Shown: in pieces, positions 11,301 through 22,700 of the stretch
Numbering within the stretch: position 1 is the stretch's first letter
Layout: each line of letters opens with the position of its first letter
NCBI GenBank assembly: GCA_963678705.1
Contig: OY783215.1
Location: 11,699,740-11,763,739, forward strand
Origin: Panorpa germanica
Taxonomy: Eukaryota; Arthropoda; Insecta; Mecoptera; Panorpidae
Reading direction: 5' to 3'
Length of the DNA stretch: 64,000 nucleotides
Notes under the pieces: model-generated
Told to the model about the DNA's origin: nothing
Database searches by the model: none
What the model saw: only the letters and a program-made list of their open reading frames with translations
Translations under genes and position numbers: made by a program

Positions 11301-13290
11301 GAGTATAACCATCTTACATTTGAAGAAATGGAGAAAATTCTATTTTTGCTAAAATTAGAAATATTACATTTTTATCAATTTTAACAAGAGTATAACCTTC
11401 TTACATTTGAAGAAATAGAGAAAATTCTATTTTTGCTAAAATTAGAAATATTCAACTTTTATCAATTTTAACAAGAGTATAACCTTCTTACATCTGAAGA
11501 AATGGAGAAAATCCTATTTTTGCTAAAATTAGAAATATTACATTATCAATTTTAACAAGAGTATAACCTTCTTACATTTGAAGAAATAGAGAAAATTCTA
11601 TTTTTGCTAAAATTAGAAATATTCAACTTTTACCAATTTTAACAAGAGTATAACCTTCTTACATCTGAAGAAATGGAGAAAATCCTATTTTTGCTAAAAT
11701 TAGAAATATTACATTTTTATCAATTTTAACAAGAGTATAACCTTCTTACATTTAAAGAAATAGAGAAAATTCTATTTTTGCTAAAATTAGAAATATTCAA
11801 CTTTTATCAATTTTAACAAGAGTATAACCTTCTTACATTTGAAGAAATGGAGAAAATCCTATTTTTGCTAAAATTAGAAATATTCAATTTTTATCAATTT
11901 TAACAAGAGTATAACCTTCTTACATTTGAAGAAATGGATAAAATTCTATTTTTGCTAAAATTAGAAATATTCAATTTTTATCAATTTTAACAAGAGTATA
12001 ACCTTCTTACATTTGAAGAAATGGAGAAAATCCTATTTTTGCTAAAATTAGAAATATTCAATTTTTATCAATTTTAACAAGAGTATAACCTTCTTACATT
12101 TGAAGAAATGGATAAAATTCTATTTTTGCTAAAATTAGAAATATTCAATTTTTATCAATTTTAACAAGAGTATAACCTTCTTACATTTGAAGAAATGGAT
12201 AAAATTCTATTTTTGCTAAAATTAGAAATATTCAATTTTTATCAATTTTAACAAGAGTATTATAACCTTCTTACATTTGAAGAAATGGAGAAAATTCTAT
12301 TTTTGCTAAAATTAGAAATATTCAATTTTTATCAATTTTAACAAGAGTATAACCATCTTACATTTGAAGAAATGGAGAAAATTCTATTTTTGCTAAAATT
12401 AGAAATATTACATTTTTATCAATTTTAACAAGAGTATAACCTTCTTACATTTGAAGAAATAGAGAAAATTCTATTTTTGCTAAAATTAGAAATATTCAAC
12501 TTTTATCAATTTTAACAAGAGTATAACCTTCTTACATCTGAAGAAATGGAGAAAATCCTATTTTTGCTAAAATTAGAAATATTACATTATCAATTTTAAC
12601 AAGAGTATAACCTTCTTACATTTGAAGAAATAGAGAAAATTCTATTTTTGCTAAAATTAGAAATATTCAACTTTTACCAATTTTAACAAGAGTATAACCT
12701 TCTTACATCTGAAGAAATGGAGAAAATCCTATTTTTGCTAAAATTAGAAATATTACATTTTTATCAATTTTAACAAGAGTATAACCTTCTTACATTTAAA
12801 GAAATAGAGAAAATTCTATTTTTGCTAAAATTAGAAATATTCAACTTTTATCAATTTTAACAAGAGTATAACCTTCTTACATTTGAAGAAATGGAGAAAA
12901 TCCTATTTTTGCTAAAATTAGAAATATTCAACTTTTATCAATTTTAACAAGAGTATAACCTTCTTACATTTGAAGAAATGGAGAAAATCCTATTTTTGCT
13001 AAAATTAGAAATATTCAATTTTTATCAATTTTAACAAGAGTATAACCTTCTTATATTTCAAGAAATGGAGATAATCCCTATTTTTGTTAAAATTAAAAAA
13101 AAAAAACATTTTTTACATTTTTAAGAAGAGAAAGTTTTTTCTTTAATGAAAAATGAAATTTAATTTTTTGCTTGAATTGTAAATTGACCATTTTTCATCA
13201 TTTTTAACAAGAGTGTAGTCTACTTTCGACGATAGAAATCAGAAAATGGTTTTTTTGCTGAAGTTGCAGTGTAAGTGAAACTTTTTATCG
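8361..13290. repeat. 87-bp satellite/minisatellite array, about 55 copies
   Basis: Head-to-tail repeat whose unit contains 'ctatttttgctaaaatta', 'caatttttatcaatttta' and 'acaagagtataaccttctt'. The period was measured as 87 bp (for example 'cttcttacat' at 8621 and 8708). Units at both edges (8361-8560 and 13060-13290) are diverged while the centre is nearly uniform, the pattern expected from unequal crossing-over. Recurrent variants ('ggagaaaatcc' versus 'ggataaaattc', 'catctg' versus 'catttg', 'caattt' versus 'caactt') mark subfamilies. There are no unique spacers, so it is not a CRISPR array. The tract lies between the convergent 3' ends of UBE2W and RNF144. Confidence 0.97.
10790..12925. 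repeat. 1044-bp higher-order duplication inside the satellite
   Basis: Two adjacent 12-unit blocks share rare variants at a constant offset of 1044 bp (12 x 87). 'aaccatctta' is at about 11307 and 12351, the shortened 'attacattat' at about 11537 and 12581, 'ttaccaatt' at about 11630 and 12674, 'tttaaagaaatag' at about 11750 and 12794, and 'gtattataacc' at about 11213 and 12257. The match breaks before about 10790 and after about 12925. A three-unit (261-bp) rhythm of 'ggata/ggaga/ggaga' is visible just upstream (about 10370-10975). Confidence 0.9.
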
Positions 13291-16278
13291 GTGTAAAAGA
13301 GGTTGCGACCTGTCCAGGCGGATATTTGGTGAGTATTTACTGTATCTTTTTTAAGCTACTCCTTAATAGATGTCACTAATAAGTTCAATTTTTTAATAAC
13401 AAATTATAAATTTCGTAACTAGGAATAACTAATCTGTGCCAGAATGACAACAACTACAATTTAATTTTTACATTACCAAGATCTAAACCTTTTACCGCGG
13501 CCGAATGCGAAGATTTTAATTGATATTGTTTTACAATTAACACAGATTATACATGCTATTCGGTTTATTAAAGCTTAGATCGAACTGTTAGAATAAAAAT
13601 AATTAATAGAACAAATACCACATACTTTGAAGGTAAATTCTTTATTCAACAATATTAACTTACACATGATCACGTTGATAATAGCATTTATCACAATTTC
13701 ATTCTATTGATTGAAACGTTTGTAAAATGTATCAACCATTTTTAATTTATCACACATGGTTATTACGTTTAAACTTTCATGTAGTGTATATTAGATATTA
13801 ATTACATTTTTAATAATAAAATATTTAGGGTATAAATATATTGTGATTATCTTTTAAATAATAATATTAAAATGTACAGTTTTATATATTAAAATAGCAA
13901 TTCGCTTTATATCTTCCACTATATTGCTGTAAAAATAATATTTACTATTACAGCATAAAAATATACACATGATCCAAATCTCGAGACAATTAAAAAATAG
14001 TTTTATTATTGTAAAGAATTACGAAATTCGAAATATAAAAAAATGCTTTGGATACTACATACTACATATCTATAAGGTATAAAAATAAAGCCTGGTTTGT
14101 TATCTGTTTATAGCACAATTTCGTGGTCGAAATTCTATCAAAATGAGGATAATATTTCAAAAATATATATTGCATTTCCTTCTTTGTGATTGTTTCTATT
14201 TTGATATCTTAAGTCGGGATTGAAAAAATATTTCTCTACTAAATCATTACTTTAAGTTGTATGGGCTTTGCTACATTAAATTTACATAAATAAGTACAGG
14301 TTTTTGCCGAATAAAATTAATCCAAAAAATATAGATGATGCTTGCTTGCATATTTATAACATTTACTTTCTTTTTGGTTTAAATATAGAATTGTAAATTA
14401 AATGTCAATGGAGTTTGTTATTTGTATTAGCTAAAACAGCCCTCCTCGTAACTTTGTTATATCATACATAATGTTATAATAGCAGTATTATTTTGTCATA
14501 AGAAAATCAAATCCATATTTCTTCAACGATATATTACGTAGCAAGCTGCCCTTATAATAAATATTGGAGATGTGTTTTAAATGATAAATTAATGGCAAAA
14601 TAAAACACCAAATGTTTCTATAAGTAAGTATCCCATCTTATATCTGTTAAGTAATGACTAATATTTGGGAAGCACATTAAACTAATTTTCTTTAAATATT
14701 AAGTAAATAGTTTTGTACGATTTGATTATAAAGAACAACATTAATTTACAAAAAGGTATTTAAATATAAATAAATATCTCTAGCGGCCACACTGGTTCTT
14801 TAAAATAACCGTATAATTTCACTTTTTGCTTTTGTATGATAATCAAATTAAGAATGTGCTTATATTTGCAATTAATAGAAGCAATTAATCACCTCAACGT
14901 GTATTTGTAAGACCCAGTATGTGGAGAGAGATATAATGTTATAGTTTCATAAAAATAATTAAAAATAAATTACAGTGTTCATTAATAAAATTACAGAACA
15001 GTATTTTCTTTAAGTAAATATCGCATTTGTTTACATCCATTCACATATATATTATTTAGTAAATTGCACTTTACATAATAATAAAAATATCTCATCAAAA
15101 ACTAGTTCCCTTGGTTCAAATTCTAATAAGATGAGTTTATATAACCTCGAACTATAAATTTTCTAACTAAACGTTTGTTTTTATTACATAATAAGGTTTT
15201 TTTACTTCATTCATTTAGGACATTTAACAATAAAGTTGTTTTACTAATTATTGTCCTAAAACTATGTTTTCTTTTACAATTTAAAAAAAATTATGTATCT
15301 TTGTAGTATTTTTTATAAATACTAAATGTAATGTAATATAAATTTTGTGATTTTTATCATCAATTTAGGAGTGTAAATACATGATTTTTTTCTAAAAGCA
15401 GACTTCTATTAAGGGGGTTTTACACGATACGATACGACTCCGATATCTAGTTTGTTCGTAGAAAAGTTGAATACATGAAATGTATGACTCTAAAACTGAT
15501 TCATGTAATATTCAACTTTTCTTGAACAACCTATTTATCGGAATCGAAATATGACTCGTATTGTATCGAGTAAAACCACCTTCACAGTAATATACCAAAA
15601 TTACAGAATCCATTGACGTACAAAATGGCTTTTTGCTATAATGTTTTGTTTATTTAAAAAAGACTATTGTTAATTCCTCTACAACAATGTGAGAGAAAAT
15701 TAAATATTGAACATATAGGAAGACGAAATAACCAATGTAATGTTATGTATTAAAAAGAAATAATGAAATAATTTCATTTTGCATAATAGTGTCCAACTAA
15801 TCTTCATCATTATTTAATTTTAAATAAACAGAAAACGTAGAAATAATTGAATTTTTTAGTTAAACTATTTACTTGAAACATTAATTAAATATTTAGATAC
15901 TAATTGCATTTATTGAATAGACTCTGAAAATACTTATATTTAATGTTTAATCAGGTGATGATTTAACTGATGATTAGAAGTAAATTACAATGTTGTGTAC
16001 AATGTACAATGTATTATCTAATAATATAATATTTTCAGTTGTCAACTCATTCTATTCATAAGTTAAATCGTTTTCACACTGTTGCCATACTAACCCTTAT
16101 GCAACCACTAGAACATTGTTACTCATGATCTATTCCTAAAAAGGATTGCTTTAAGAGTTTATTCTTGTATTCTGACATAATTTTCCACTAAAACGACTTT
16201 CATTAAAATTAGATTTCTTCAAGTGTATCTTACAGGAATTTTAAATATTATATCAATATTAGTGCCATTAAGTAAGAA
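13291..16278. other. Intergenic DNA between satellite and RNF144 3' end
   Basis: AT-rich with no coding frame. Apart from the MITE at 15411-15582 I recognise nothing. The left edge holds 'gacctgtccaggcg', a GC-richer word just outside the last decayed satellite unit. Confidence 0.4.
15411..15582. mobile_element. Short MITE with long imperfect terminal inverted repeats
   Basis: The left end 'aagggggttttacacgatac' pairs with the right end '...gtatcgagtaaaaccacctt'. The pairing continues inwards through 'gaaaagttgaat' and 'attcaacttttc', leaving a small loop. It is about 172 bp with no coding capacity. No clear target duplication was found, so the superfamily is unknown. Confidence 0.7.
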
Positions 16279-16284
16279 TTTATT
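16279..16284 (-). terminator. Candidate RNF144 poly(A) signal
   Basis: AATAAA on the - strand, about 340 bp after the RNF144 stop. Other AATAAA words lie further down, so the true cleavage site is uncertain. Confidence 0.3.
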
Positions 16285-16624
16285 GATAAATCTAATTATA
16301 TTAATAAATAAAACTAATAACTCCTATGTAACATCAAACATTTTGCTATACGGTATTAAGTGTACGTATGATATAACACAATAAAAATATAATTCCTTTA
16401 ATATAAAAATAACAAGAAATATATAATTAGTATAAAAATTAGCTTTATATATTCTATGCAAATCAACATAAAAATTAATGTCCAAGAAAAATTTCGAAAA
16501 TTTTGTTGATTCAAAAAATTCATAGTGTATAATCGTAGTACAATTAATATACGCATAATAAAACTTCTCGTATGAAATTAAAATATAAATTATAAAAGAA
16601 CTAGTGTTGATTAAGTTTTTCGGG

Positions 16625-16774
16625 CTAACTGTCATCAATTTCTTCATCTGGTTCAATATGTGTTGCACCACTGCAGACACGGCATTTGCAGCAAACAATG
16701 CAAGGAGCTGCCAGTAAAAGTAATGGAGACGCTACTAACAAAAGTATGCCGAATCCAGCAAATATGCCGATCAC
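16625..16774 (-). CDS. RNF144: RNF144 exon 7: membrane anchor and stop
   Basis: The acceptor 'ttctctag' lies just above 16774. The exon encodes 49 residues and TAG. It begins '[20 protein letters not shown]', a hydrophobic helix of about 25 residues, then a Cys-rich juxtamembrane stretch ('[10 protein letters not shown]') and an acidic tail ending 'DEEIDDS'. This is the RNF144-type tail anchor. Confidence 0.95.
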   Translation of the reverse strand: MIGIFAGFGILLLVASPLLLLAAPCIVCCKCRVCSGATHIEPDEEIDDS

Positions 16775-19700
16775 CTAGAGAAAATGAAATAATTAAACTT
16801 TCATAAGGATTTATATTATAACTAGCTTTTACCCCCGTCGCAAGCGACGTTTGTTTTTTGTGAGTGGCTTGAATTTTAAGTCAAAATTTAATTTTTAAAT
16901 TGAAATAATAAATAAACTCGTCCTATATTGATTTAACATTTAATAACAATTAATTTTTCATACAAACTGACTAAGAAAATACATTTTTTATATCAAAATA
17001 AAAAATATTTTGAATTTATGCGATATTTGAACAACTTTTTTTCAAAATTTGGGATTTTTTTTTCGATTCGTAAATAAGTTGCCAAGGTTAGCTTATATAC
17101 AAAATTTCAACTTTCTAGCGCAATTTTTACTCTCGGCAAATACTGCCCCCCAATAAAATTTTAAAATTTTGAATTTTTTTTTTATAAATAATATACTTAA
17201 TTATTCTAGAATCCAGAAAATGAATTTTCTCCAAAGTTCCCTACCGGGCCCCCGAATTTCTTTAACCCCCCCTTTTTCAATTTTTGAATTTCTAATTTTT
17301 GAGAAATGTCAGCATTGAATACCTTAATACACATGCAAAATTTCAACTTTCTATCTTATACGAATTAAAAGTAATACAGCAAAAAAGGGATCAGTTTTTT
17401 TCCAGTTTTTCCAAAATTACGGGTTTCCAGGAAATTCAGGGGAAAGTCCGGGGACGCCAAAAGTCTTATAATTTTTTTCTCTACGAAATAGGAAATTTTT
17501 AAAAACTTCCCTGGAGCCGTTTTCGAGATGCCATTTAAAATTCGAACCAAACATATAAACACATAAACATATAAGAATATAAATATACACCTGGGACATT
17601 ATAATATACTTGAGTTTACCCCCGTCGCAATGCGACGTCTTTTTGGCGTGTATCATTTAAATCCAATAAAATAATTCGTAATTAAATTTCATATTTAACT
17701 GTTCTATTTTTAAATTGAAATAATAAATAAACTCGCGCACATATACACACATATAAATTGACTAAAAAAATATTATTTTTTTTTCAAAATAAAAAATATT
17801 TTCAATTTATGCGTTATTTGACCAACTTTTTTTTCAAAATTTGGGATTTTTTTTTTCGATTCGTAAATAAGTTACCAAGGTTAGCCTATATACAAAATTT
17901 TAACTTTCTAGCACAATTTTTACTCTCGGCAAATATTGCCCCCCGTGCTCCCAAACAAAATTTTGAAATTTTTAATTTTTTTTTATTAATAATATACTTA
18001 ATTATTCTAGAATGCAGAATATAAACTTACTCAAAAGTTCCCTACCGGGCCCCCGAATTTCTTGAACCCCCCCTTTTTGAATTTTTGAATTTTTAATTTT
18101 TGAGAAATGTCAGCATTGAATACCTTAATACACATGCAAAATTTCAACTTTCTATCTTTTACTAATTAAAAGTTAAAGAGCAAAAAAAAATCACTTTTTT
18201 TCCAGTTTTTCCAAAATTACGGGTTTCCAGGAAAATCAGAGAAAAATCCGGGGACGCCAAAAGTCTTAGAATTTTTTTCTCTACGAAATAGGAAATTTTT
18301 AAAAACTTCCATGGAGCCGTTTTCGAGATGCCATACAAAATTTGAACCAAACATATAAGAATATAAGAAAACAAATATACACCTGGGACATTATAATATA
18401 TGATAATTTTAAATGTGTAGGTTTAAAGACAGCGGAGTTTTACAAAAAAAAAATCCTTGGTATAAATCTGAAAAATTTACATTTAGTTCAAACAGATACA
18501 GTGTTATATTTTTGTCAACACTAATTGTTAATTAAAAAGAATGAAATTACAAAAGTTTTATTATCAAAGTTGTTATTTATCTTAGAATCAAACCTTCGCA
18601 AATGTGCTTGTGTCCTACCCAGGTAGAAAATATAATACAACACTTCAATGGGCTTATGTCCTCAATTTTTAGAGGTTGATTTTTCAATTGATTATTGAAA
18701 TTGATGTTAATAAATATGTATTGGCGTGTCTATTTTATTAAATATCTAAATGTTGACGGAGATATAGCAATTAAAAGTTTGAATTGTAGTTTTAGCGCTA
18801 GAAATAATCGGCCATCTTTTTATGACATGAAATGCATTTTAACGTCAGTTATTTGTTGAGCAGGTCAGTGCTGTGGTAATGTATCGTAGCTGTTGGTAGT
18901 CAAATAATCAAGTCAAGTCAAAGAATAATAAGTTTTTATTTTATTTAACCCTGCTAAGGCAGACATAATATTGAAATTTTATTGTTCCTTGAAATAGCTG
19001 TAAATAATATTTGATATTTTGATATATAAATACATATAGCAGAGATTTATGACCTGTAAGGTTGGCAGCGGTTGTGATGTCACATGCATTTGGAATGCAT
19101 GCATGTATTTCTAATACGCAAACAAGTGTGAACATTGCACAGCTAGTGCAACACAATTTTCTACCTGTGATATGTCTTAATTTCTATAAAACTTTACTAT
19201 ATTTTGATAAAGTTGGTTACTAGAACCTCAAATGTCCAATTATTTTTTAATTACTTCTTATATGTCAAAAGATATTAATAATTGAGAAAGTAATTTTTCC
19301 CCTTTAATTATTAAAGAGATTCAACGTTATTAGATTTATACAACAGAGCGTAAAAGAGATAGCATATTCAACACAGAACTGTTATCCATAAAAAAAACTG
19401 ACATATCCCTTAATAGTACAGACAGGTTACGTCATAAATATGGTCGACATCTGTATCGCTAAAACTACAATTCCAATTTTTAATTGCTACATCTCCGTCA
19501 ACATTTAGATATTTAAAATAAAATAAAAACGCCAATATATATTTATTAATATCAATTTCAGTCGACAATTGAAAAATCGACCATATATAATAAAAAATAC
19601 TCACTTGTGTTCTATGCCAAATTACTGAAGCTCTAGAGTGTCCCAATTTATTTTTGCAAGGCCCTTTATCATAATGACGCAAAAGAAAATCGTCCTATAA

Positions 19701-22700
19701 AATAAATATATATTATTTTATATGTTGTGTAATTAGCATAATAATAATAAAGTAATAAATATTTAGTAAGTAGTATTGAATTAGCGTGAGACGCGAGAAT
19801 AAAGGCGTATATTCTAATACTGCTAAGAACAAAATTTAGGTATGCTGAGTAATTTAAAATAACATTGATTATAGAACTACTACTTCCGTAAGTGAATTGT
19901 ACAGTGAGATAGAATTTAATTGCGCCACAACACAGAACGAAAATATTTCATATAAACTATGAAGTCGATAACATTAAAAAGGAATGAAGTTACTGTACTA
20001 AATTATGAAATTATACTAAACCTAATTTGGTATTCAAAATTACACAAGAATATATACTAATTAGGAAACATGATGCGATATAGATTAAGATAAATTTTGG
20101 GCGTCGATTGCTGTTTTGGTAGTGATATTTTCGCCAACCTCAGACTGTGCTTGGGTAACTTTATAGTGCCAATGGTTTGAATATATACTAACACTGCATT
20201 TTAAAGATTGTAACACATTTTTCTATAAGATATACAATTACACAGTTTCCTTACATCAAGACTGGCTAAGCAGTACCAACAGAATACATGTTTGCAACGT
20301 TTGCACATCATCTGAGCGCATCCTTCATCCTTTTCTATAGGTACTGAACAAAGAGGACAACTTTTGATGATTTCATTTTCAAAGAGTAAAGGAAATCTTC
20401 CCCCAACATTGAAAGAGTGTTGATCACAGGTCACACCAGGATGCCACTAGAAAAATAATATAAAAAAATTATTATTTTAGTTAAAGATATGGTTTCTAAA
20501 TAATCTAAACATTATTTCCTTTAGACAAAACTGTTTCAAAGGTAAATTCTTTTGTATGTTGAGAGACATTGTGGAATGGTTGGCAGAAGGTAGAAAGTAA
20601 TTCTGATCTGCATGTTTATCTCACGCGTCTTGTAAAGTATTCGATTGGCAAGAAAGAAATTTTAATTTTGTAATATGTGTAATAAAACTCATTTTTCTCA
20701 CTCTATATTTCTATCTAAAGTTTTAAAAATATTCTATATTTTTCTAACTTTAAAATATAGCTAGAAATAAAATAGAGTTAGAAAAACATTCTATATTTTT
20801 CTAACTCTAGATACGCCTTCATAATCTGCTGGTGCAAGATTCATTTACGATTTGTTAATTATGTCCAATGTTCTTTGATTGCTTCCTCCTGCTCCATTAA
20901 TTGGTACCAGTAAATTGTCTAAATTGTTCGTTTATTAATATTGATAAAAGTATTTCAAAAGAGACTAAATGTATTTGTGAAAACCGGAATAACTTTCTTG
21001 CCAACCTAATACATAAATTTGTTTTTACCGATTTCTTGCACGCTGAGCAGAAATCCTCACTGCAAGTAGGGCAATGTACATTACATGGTGCCATGTTTAG
21101 ACCAGACCTGTCAGGACTTCCTACAGATTTCGTGATGATGCTTAAATCTCCACCTCCACCAGTATCGTCAGGTCTAACTTGGCATACAGTCTCGCATCCT
21201 GCTTTTGGACACCACGTCCGATTGCTATCCAGGTCAATCTCTGTTGAATAAAAAATAATTTGAAGGTTATGTTTACCATAATCAGAATTAAAATCAGATT
21301 AAGTAATTATTTGTTTATTTATTAATTAATGTAGATGTTAGTTGAAGAATTTCAAACATTTTGTAGTTTAACATTGTCAATATCTTGTAGTATTAACACA
21401 GCTATATAATAAACCTTCAGATGATTGTCAATACAAATTGTAAGGTCAGTTGTTATGGAGAAAATATTATGCGATTTGTGTATGTGAGTCATACTAATAC
21501 CAACTAACATGAAACATATCTTTCATGTATACAGATCATTATATTTCTCATCTTGTCGCGTTATTGCTTTATATTGTACTAATATCATAACATGTACAAT
21601 TTAATTCGTACATGTTTATATACACATTAAAACTTTTAAATCGTTGTATTTAATAGCTAAGAGTGAACGTGACTTCTAACACTGCACATCTGAGTCAGCA
21701 GAATGAGATATTCATTTTAAACTTCAATTGCGCATATTTGCATTTGCGTTATAATATTGACAAAGTAAACTATTAGGGCACAATGAAATCGACTAGTTGT
21801 GACCTCCACTTTTTAAGTAGGGTTTTTCTTTTTACTGACCGACAGTCGGAAAATGGATATAACAAAGAATATAATAAAAAGGCTCTAAAATAGAGTTTGA
21901 ACCACGCTTTATACATTATATATAAAGTTTGAAATAAATATTTACCTCTATTAAGCCGATATTGATTATGTTTGTGTAGAAGTTGTGATCCCCCTAAGTT
22001 TTTCAGTTCAGCTTGTCCCAACGCTCCTTTTACAGGACACTCTGCATCCGGGCAGGATATTGCATAAGCCCCTGACATAACCTCGAAATTTACATATGCT
22101 CGCATACACTGAAAAAAAAATATATAAATAAATACACAATGTCATAAGCAAATTTAATACATAAGACTGAATATAAATAAATTATTAATTAATTTCTATT
22201 TAATTTATTTATCGCTAAATAATTATGTACGAAAGTTACAATATTAAAAAAAAAAACCTAATAAATTAAAACTGCTTTACCAGTTTGCATGGATTCATTC
22301 TTTACGCTGCGTAAAAGCAAAGAATATTTACGATTGAAAGACACTCGAGATGCCGCTCAGGTGCATTGGTCCACAGATTCTGACGAACCTTAGGTCACCT
22401 TAGATATTATGTTTTATAACCAACAACATACTACTACTTCATTTATTAAACTGTTCAAAAACAACACCTGCAAATGACAGTAGCTTTCCGTTATTTTGGT
22501 TTCGCTGGTGTTGTAATTTATTAAACGACGGTGTAAACATCGTTTGGATTACAATCATTTTTTACATTAACATTAAGCCCATAACATTTTATTTTTTTAA
22601 GAGCATTTAAATTTTTTTTTCTTTAAAAAAACTGCTTACAACTTATAAACAATTAATTTCTTTCAAAAAAATGTGGTATAATCAGTCATATAATAGTTTA

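Noticed and set aside
8361..13290. CRISPR array
   Set aside because: Units are contiguous 87-bp tandem repeats without unique spacers, in an intron-bearing eukaryotic context.
16324..16698. 124-codon - strand frame over the RNF144 last exon
   Set aside because: It is in a different frame from the conserved tail-anchor sequence, which has a proper acceptor and stop.
17365..18374. Two similar - strand frames (17365-17562 and 18162-18374)
   Set aside because: They repeat only because they lie in the two copies of repeat B; no similarity to known proteins was recognised.
20901..21251. 116-codon + strand frame
   Set aside because: It is the antisense shadow of the RNF144 IBR exon.
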